Assembly: GCF_002288925.2 (NCBI RefSeq)
Contig: NW_022098050.1
Span: 6,331,543 to 6,395,542, forward strand
Length of the DNA: 64,000 nt
Origin: Delphinapterus leucas
Taxonomy: Eukaryota > Chordata > Mammalia > Artiodactyla > Monodontidae
Direction: 5' to 3'
The stretch's first letter is position 1, and the number at the start of each line of letters is the position of its first letter. Below are positions 57,469 to 64,000 of the stretch, in pieces. The position numbers and the translations under genes were made by a program. The notes beneath the pieces are model-generated. The model was not told the origin of the DNA and did no database searches. It worked only from the letters and a program-made list of their open reading frames with translations.

Positions 57469-57469
57469 G

Positions 57470-59517
57470 TTTTTTACATCTTTATTGGAGTATAATTGCT
57501 TTACAGTGGTGTGTTAGTTTCTGCTTTATAACAAAGTGAATCATTTATACGTATACATATGTTCCCATATCTCTTCCCTCTTGCGTCTCCCTCCCTCCCA
57601 CCCTCCCTATCCCACCCCTCCAGGCGGACACAAAGCACTGAGCTGATCTCTGTGCTATGCAGCTGCTTCCCACTAGCTATCTACCTTATGTTTGGTAGTG
57701 TATATATGTCCATGCCTCTCTCTCACTTTGTCACAGCTTACCCTTCCCCCTCCCCATATCCTCAAGTCCATTCTCTAGTAGGTCTGTGTCTTTATTCCTG
57801 TCTTACTGCTAGGTTCTTCATGATATTTCTTTTTTCTTAAATTCCATATATATGTGTTAGCATACGGTATTTGTCTTTCTCTTTCTGACTTACCTCACTC
57901 TGCACGACAGACTCTAGGTCTATCCACCTCATTACAAATAGCTCAATTTCGTTTCTTTTTATGGGTGAGTAATATTCCATTGTATCTATGTGCCACATCT
58001 TCTTTATCCATTCATCCAATGATGGACACTTAGGTTGTTTCCATCTCTGGGCTATTGTAAATAGAGCTGCAGTTAACATTGTGGTACATGACTCTTTTTG
58101 AATTATGGTTTTCTCAGGGTATATGCCCAGGAGTGGGATTGCTGGGTCATATGGTAGTTCTATTTGTAGTTTTTTAAGGAACCTCCATACTGTTCTCCAT
58201 AGTGGCTGTACCAATTCACATTCCCACCAGCAGTGCAAGAGGCTTTCCTTTTCTCCACACCCTCTGCAGCGTTTATTGTTTCTAGATTTTTTGATGATGG
58301 CCATTCTGACTGGTGTGAGAGGATATCTCATTGTAGTTTTGATTTGCATTTCTCTAATGATTAATGATGTTGAGCATTCTTTCATGTGTTTGTTGGCAGT
58401 CTGTATATGTTCTTTGGAGAAATGTCTATTTAGGTCTTCTGCCCATTTTTGGACTGGGTTGTTTGTTTTTTTGTTATTGAGCTGCATGAGCTGCTTGTAA
58501 GTTTTGGAAATTAATCCTTTGTCAGTTGCTTCATTTGCAAATATTTTCTCCCATTCTGAGGGTTGTCTTTTGGTCTTGTTTATGGTTTCCTTTGCTGTGC
58601 AAAAGCTTTGAAGTTTCATTAGGTCCCATTTGTTTATTTTTGTTTTTATTTCCATTTCTCTAGGAAGTGGGTCAAAAAGGATCTTTCTGTGATGTATGTC
58701 ATAGAGTGTTCTGCCTATGTTTTCCTCTAAGAGTTTGATAGTTTCTGGCCTTACATTTAGGTCTTTAATCCATTTTGAGCTTATTTTTGTGTATGGTGTT
58801 AGGGTGTGATCTAATCTCATACTTTTTACATGTACCTGTCCAGTTTTCCCAGCACCACTTATTGAAGAGGCTGTCCTTTCTCCACTGTACATTCCTGCCT
58901 ACTTTATCAAAGATAAGGTGACCATATGTGCGTGGGTTTATCTCTGGCCTTTCTATCCTGTTCCATTGATCTATCTTTCTGTTTTTGTGCCAGTACCTTA
59001 CTGTCTTGATTACTGTAGCTTTGTAGTATAGTCTGAAGTCAGGGAGCCTGATTCCTCCAGCCCGAGCCTCAGCTCCCAGCCCCGCCCACCCCGGCGGGTG
59101 AGCAGACAAGCCTCTTGGGCTGGTGAGTGCCGGTCGGCACCGATCCTCTGTGCGGGAATCTCCCCGCTTTGCCCTCCACACCCGTTTGCTGTGGTCTCCT
59201 CCACGGCTCCAAAGCTCCCCCCTCTGCCTCCCACAGTCTCCACCCGCGATGGGGCTTCCTAGTGTGTGGAAACCTTTCCTCCTTCACGGCTCCCTCCCAC
59301 TGGTGCAGGTCCCGTCCCTATCCTTTTGTCTCTGTTTATTCTTTTTTCTTTTGCCCTACCCAGGTACGTGGGGAGTTTCTTGCCTTTTGGGAGGTCTGAG
59401 GTCTTCTGCCAGCATTCAGTAGGTGTTCTGTAGGAGTTGTTCCACGTGTAGATGTATTTCTGATGTATCTGTGGGGAGGAAGGTGATCTCCATGTCTTAC
59501 TCTTCCGCCATCTTCCA
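57470..59517 (-). mobile_element. L1 with 5' UTR joined directly to the last third of ORF2
   Basis: The 3' end is at 57470 (cetacean-type 3' UTR, short A-tail) and the ORF2 C-terminal frame (57837-58892) runs up to about 59060. There the sequence switches without a gap to a GC-rich L1 5' UTR (59061-59517, beginning 'ggaagatggcggaagagtaag' on the minus strand). ORF1 and about two thirds of ORF2 are absent. The 5' UTR is of a different family from those at 1-1149 and 44850-45721. Target-site duplications are not clear. Confidence 0.88.
59061..59517 (-). promoter_or_regulatory. L1 5' UTR (internal promoter region)
   Basis: Starts with 'gaagatggcggaagag', which resembles the YY1-site-containing start of many mammalian L1 5' UTRs ('aagatggc'). 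It is CpG-containing and GC-rich, unlike its surroundings. Promoter activity is not shown. Confidence 0.65.
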
Positions 59518-60320
59518 AAAGTTTATATTTTTAAGGGATCAAATCTTTCAGTTGCTTTGTGACTTCTTCTGTATAAACTTAAAAAGTTACTGTCTTCCAG
59601 AGTTTTACTGACTAGTTAATTCTGTATTCTTTTCATTTTCTATCATTTCATCAAAGAGTTCTTTGTCTAAAACTCATTTTGGTGTATGGTGTCTTAATTG
59701 TCTTAGCTTTGGAACAGATTAAAATCTGGAAGAGCTACTCATCCCTCCTTGACTCTTTTCCCTAGTATTTCCTTTAATTAAAATTAAAATTAGGAAAAAA
59801 AAACCCCACTGTTTATTCTTCTAGATGAATAGTCATTTTGTAAAGGTCCAACATTTTTGTTTGGATTTTGATTTGGTGCTGTATTAAATTTCCACCTTAA
59901 TTTGGAAAACAATGATGCCATTAAAATACTTAGCTTTTCCACCCAGAAACATTTCTCTGTTTATCCAAGTCTTTTACATTCTCGGTGCATGTTTGAGGTC
60001 TTTTCATATAAATCCCATGGATTTTGTTGGTTTTTAAAAACCGTTTGCAGTGGAGAATGGCGTCTACTTTTACCATTAAATTTTTCTAACTTTATTGCTA
60101 ATATATAAGAATAGCATTGAGTGATTTTGTACCTGCTTCTTATTAACTTGAATGGATCGCCAGTTGTTCTCATTGGTACTTCAAGATATATGACGATATG
60201 ATTAGCAAATATGCACAATTTTGTCTCATCTTTTCCAACGCTGATACTTCTTTGCTCTGTTTCTGGGTGGTGCTTTAAAAACAATATTAAATAATCATGG
60301 CAGGAGGAGAATATTTTAGT
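59518..60320 (-). repeat. Ancient L1M ORF2-like remnant
   Basis: Reverse blocks such as 'actttattgctaatatataagaatagcattgagtgattttgtacctgc' and 'tttgtctcatcttttcc' resemble old L1 RT-region sequence. Strongly decayed. Confidence 0.55.
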
Positions 60321-60735
60321 ATGTGTGTTTAGTATGTGTTTCGTATGCGCCCCCTCACTGTATTAAAAATACAGATATATAGAGGTATATTTCCTTGGAA
60401 AAATACTAGCCTGGCAGAGATACACAGAAGTGTTTATAGCAGTTGTCTCCAAGTGGCAGAATCTGCTTGAATGTCTCCTTTTTGTTTTATCCATATTTTC
60501 TAATCATTCTATGAAGATCATGTGTTATTTAGATAATTTAAAAGATAATGGCAATTGTAATGCCTTTGTTGTGTCACCTTTGGGTGGATTATGTTGGCTG
60601 TGGGTTGAAATTGCTGTTTATCTGCTGAGGATATTTTCTATCTTATTTGTAAGAGTTTTTGTTTTTAAACTAGAAGTGGGGGCTGAATTTTGTGAAATGT
60701 TTTTTTGGCAGCTGTGAAGGCGATCGTATGATTTT
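60321..60735. other. Intergenic, AT-rich, nothing certain
   Basis: Possibly more L1M remnant ('gaagatcatgtgttat'). No gene. Confidence 0.35.
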
Positions 60736-60880
60736 TCTCTTTTCTTTTTTGAAACTGAGGTATATTTTACATACAGTAGAATGCACAGATCCTAGGTTCG
60801 ACGTGTCTGGCACATACCCATGTAACCACCACCCCAAGTAAGAAATAGAACATTTCCACCACCCTAGAAAGTTCTAGGGG
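60736..60880 (-). repeat. Old L1M 3' UTR fragment
   Basis: 'gaaactgaggtatattttacatacagtagaatgcacagatc' and 'catgtaaccaccaccccaagtaagaaatagaacatttcc' match old L1M 3' UTR blocks, the same family as the piece at 36867-37250. Confidence 0.7.
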
Positions 60881-62320
60881 AAATCCTGTGGTAAGCTGTT
60901 GATTTGTGTGGGACCAACCTGTGAGTGGGCTCGATTTCCCCATCTCCAGCCTCAGTTTAACATCTCGAGGGCCTGGAGCTTTGTCTCCCCCTCTCCTGAG
61001 ACGTGAAGAGGGAACAGCAGACGCTTGAAGCGTTTAATGATCTAGCCTAAGAATGAGTCTCTGGCCAAACCGTTTCTGGGCACCACTCACTGAAATGTGA
61101 GGGTGGGGGAGGAGCGTGGAGAGCAGGCCAGCGGGTGCAGGATGCTCGGCACCGCCTTGACCATGGGGTTTCACAGCAGGCCCTGTGGCCTGTGTGTTCA
61201 TTCCTGGAGAAAGTCAGACGCTACCTTGGGTTACTAGCTGCACTATTGCATTGTCCTTTAAGGGGGCTTGGTACTCTCAGGGTACTCAAGGTCACTACTC
61301 TCGGTGACCTTGAACTCATGGTCACTGTCTACTACCCTGTACCAATATCGCTGCGTTCTTGTTGCAGATTCCCAGGCTCTGCTGCAGCAGGTCACGGAAT
61401 GATACCAAGTGTTATTTATTCAGCTTATTACTGTAAAGTGGGAAAAATATAGAAATACATGTTTCTAGTCATTTCCAGTGACATGTTGGATGTGTCTTCA
61501 ATGCCCTGAAGTGCAGAAAATAAGCTTAATGGTAGCATTATGCTTTCGGTTGTCTGTACATCTAGGGTAAGAAGTCTGCAGAAAGATGACTTGGGATTCC
61601 CTGAATCAGAAGGCCAGAGGCTCAATTTCTTGTGTCTGAATGTGACCTAAACTCTTCTATGTATTTTTGATAGGGTGAGGTTTACTTGACTAAAGTAAAT
61701 AATCGCTCCTGTTTATGTTTCCTTAATATGCATCTTCTTAAAGTGAGCAGTTAGAGAAAAAAAAATGGGGTGAGCCGTGCGAGCACATTCAGGCTGGGGT
61801 ATTTCTAGGGGTGTCGGCACTGGACACATGCAACTGTGGGTTTATGAAGCCACCATGGTTCTGTATTTGGGCAGAGCCTGGGCCCAGGGCCGGGAAGGAA
61901 GTGTGTAAACTAGGTCACTGAGGCACGCGAGGGGCGACGTCTCAGACCACAGACCAGAGGCCAAAGCCAATCACCCAACACTAAGGGCAGCAGCCTTCCT
62001 CCTGAGGCTTTCTATGCAAATGGCAAGCAAGGGACAGCCTTTCCATGCTGGGTGCCTACACCACTCAAATCAATTTGGATGTCTGTTCCCAGGAGCTGTC
62101 AAACTTGGATTTTTTTTTAAAAAAACTGAAGCTATTTAAAATCTGCATCCAAATGCAAGTAGTTGAGCTTGAACTGCTTTCAGAATGCAATCTGGACAGC
62201 CAGGCTGACGACCTGGGCTGCCAGGGTGGACACTGGAGCCGGGAAGTGATCCTCCGGTGGTTTGTTCCCAAGCTGTTTGGCCTGCAATCTGAGGAGACAA
62301 CTACCTTTTCGTGTTTTATA
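60881..62320. other. Apparently single-copy intergenic sequence, no gene recognised
   Basis: Mixed-composition DNA without recognisable repeats. Open frames (e.g. 61135-61452) have no domain and no convincing splice context. Confidence 0.4.
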
Positions 62321-64000
62321 CATTTTATTCATACATTTCTCCAACTTTGAAATGACAAAAGCCCAATTCTATGGTTTCCCATTACACAGCATCCTACAGG
62401 TATGTATATTCTACAAAGAATACTATGGAGTTTCTCTTCCTCCCCTGGCACACGAGAGATAACTGATTAGGGTTCTGTCGACTTGTCCTGTACCGGCAGT
62501 GCACCAGCGTTCTGGTTGATCTGGCGACAGGGCAAAGGGATCAGGGTGGGAGGGCGTGTGCTAAGGCATGTAAATAGATACACACAGAGAGAAAGAAAAG
62601 CGGGGCATTTACAAAGAATCCGAAACTTTCCGATCCCCTCACCTCCTGGGTGTCAGAGGATACCTCCTGCACAAACGCTCTTGCACGCTAAGGCTTCGCT
62701 GTACCCTTCAAATACTTACAATTGGATACGGTGAAATATACAACTGTTAACATCGCTCTCTTTTTATCACTGAGACAATACTTCAAAACCTTTTATAAAA
62801 AGGCAATTATACATACAGAAAAAAACAAACAAAAACACATTGGCAAAACTTTATGCAAAACAACCCCAGAACTGAGCTTGAACGGCGACGCATCTGCCTG
62901 GCAATTAAACATGATGCTGTGGCCTCCACACGTGAGGATCGTGTGGCCTTCGCATCAGCCCCGGGGCCTGCTGCCCCCATAGCCTCCCACCGCCTGCACG
63001 GGCGCCATCCAGGGACACAGCAGAGACCGAAAATCGATTTCTCCAATTCTTGGTCTCTTGAAAATGAAAATAATAGCTGGGGCCACACACTGTGGGGGAA
63101 CACCTATTTCTACCCCCAAGCAGAACTCCTTTGAAGAGACTGCATGGCCTCTGGGTCCCAAGATGGTCACCCCCAGGGCTCTATTGGCGAGACCACTGGC
63201 ACGTTCCTTTGGTCACGTGCGGGAGAGAAGGGAAGGAACACAGAAATGGCAGTGAAGCTCCAAGTTTCTGCGCATACATAGATAGCGAATTGTGCTTGGG
63301 GCCAGAAACGAGGTCTCCTGTGCCAAACACCTCTTCCCAATTTCTTTTGCTCGGTCCATTTGCACAGGGTCAAGAGAGTTGATGGTTAGTGAGGGGTGGT
63401 GGGAGCTCTGGATTTTCTATCTTCCCCCATGAAGAGATAAGACTTGGCAATGCCTGGCCTAGAGATGGTGCGGCCTTCCTCCTTCTATGGGCCAGGTCTG
63501 CCCACCTTCTGCAGCCCAAGAGTAGCAGAGAAAAGACCAGATAAAGGGATGTGGACTGGTGAACATACTCTTTTTGTCCCTTTCTCCCACTTCCTGGACG
63601 CATGTCACACCTACACTTCACTCACTAAGCTGGAAGACCTGAGACTCCCAATAGCTCCAAGTTTAAGGCAAACTGATAACTGGGTGTGGGCAAAGCCAAC
63701 CAAGCCTTGAGCCTTACAGGCAACGTCCTGTAACTGAAGACACCAAATGTAGAGGAAGACCTTACTTCTAAAGGGGTAAAAAGTGGGAAATTTCTACCAA
63801 ATGAAACGATTTATGAGTCAAGCTTGTAGCCCCTCTGTAAGCTGCAGTGAGAAGCAAAAGAGCTTTCTAAGAGGAGAATTAATCAGAGGCACAGAACAAG
63901 AGAAAGAATGCTCGGGGACCTTGGTATCATAACCCCTTGTAAAGAGGATGGAATTAGGAGGCTGTGTCCAGTTCTGGAAAAACAAGCCCCTCCCCCCCAA
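62321..64000 (-). other. Apparently single-copy sequence; possible minus-strand 3' UTR
   Basis: The longest stretch of the window free of recognisable transposons. On the minus strand, AATAAA occurs near 62326-62332 (plus 'cattttattcat'), and AT-rich, low-mutation-looking sequence extends upstream with CpGs kept at several places. Those are features of some long 3' UTRs. No coding exon or parent gene is recognised, so this is only a suggestion. Confidence 0.25.

Larger units (their letters stand above)
53217..57469 (-). mobile_element. L1: ORF1 end, ORF2, partial 3' UTR
   Basis: Minus-strand L1 from ORF1 (interrupted at 57469 by the next L1) through the whole ORF2 to a partial 3' UTR at about 53226. 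The last part of the 3' UTR and the A-tail are missing. It is the least decayed ORF2 in the window: endonuclease frames at 56858-57112 and 56151-56861, and an RT frame at 53819-55837. Frame breaks separate these, so it does not encode an intact ORF2 protein. Confidence 0.92.

Noticed and set aside
59123..59422. GC-rich CpG-island promoter or exon of a host gene
   Set aside because: The stretch is contiguous with an L1 5' terminus (gaagatggcggaagag) and ORF2, so it is explained as an L1 5' UTR.
1..64000. Many open frames of 60-190 codons on both strands
   Set aside because: Nearly all are antisense shadows of L1 ORF2, frames through SINEs (repeated 'CGAQAP', 'ARKPALDVWA'-like translations) or proviral fragments. 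None has splice sites plus domain structure of a host gene.

Overview
The window is mammalian nuclear DNA made almost entirely of nested transposable elements. I find no intact protein-coding host gene. About two dozen tRNA-derived SINEs of the CHR (cetacean/hippo/ruminant) type are present, including the form with a GC-rich 'cggtacgcgggcctctcac' body, together with L1s whose 3' UTR ends in 'caataaagatgtta' plus poly(A). This points to a cetacean; I cannot tell which species. Element names come from recognition of consensus features, not from a database search.

Layout. 1-5 kb: two minus-strand L1 pieces, then a solo LTR (3121-4852) with perfect inverted ends, broken by one L1 and one SINE. 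5-10.7 kb: an old MaLR/ERVL-like LTR, old L2/MIR sequence, and a plus-strand L1 followed by two more L1 tails in tandem. 10.7-29.3 kb: a small old solo LTR flanked by ACTAT contains a defective class I (gamma-type) endogenous retrovirus on the minus strand, flanked by AAAC. Its gag, protease, RT, RNase H, integrase and env remnants are all recognisable and all broken. It was later hit by one L1 in env, a twin-primed (5'-inverted) L1 in integrase, two nested L1s in the 5' LTR, and SINEs.

29.3-37.4 kb: older non-L1 sequence with MIR, L2 and microsatellites, then old L1 fragments carrying many SINEs. 37.4-46.7 kb: an old L1 3' part contains a near full-length minus-strand L1 with an 11-bp target-site duplication. 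That L1 in turn contains an SRP14 processed pseudogene, a SINE-in-SINE pair and another SINE. 46.7-53.2 kb: further L1 and ancient L1M sequence with SINEs. 53.2-59.5 kb: a younger L1 with a 672-codon ORF2 fragment, abutted by an L1 in which the 5' UTR is joined directly to the last third of ORF2. 59.5-64 kb: ancient L1M and then about 3 kb of apparently single-copy DNA, possibly part of a 3' UTR on the minus strand (weak inference).

The elements do not form a pathway. What the window offers is an insertion chronology that can be read from nested target-site duplications. I found no evidence of an undescribed biological system. The most useful observations are the nested provirus with its mismatched LTR ends, the twin-primed L1, the 5'UTR/ORF2-joined L1, and the dated stack L1 > L1 > SRP14 pseudogene.
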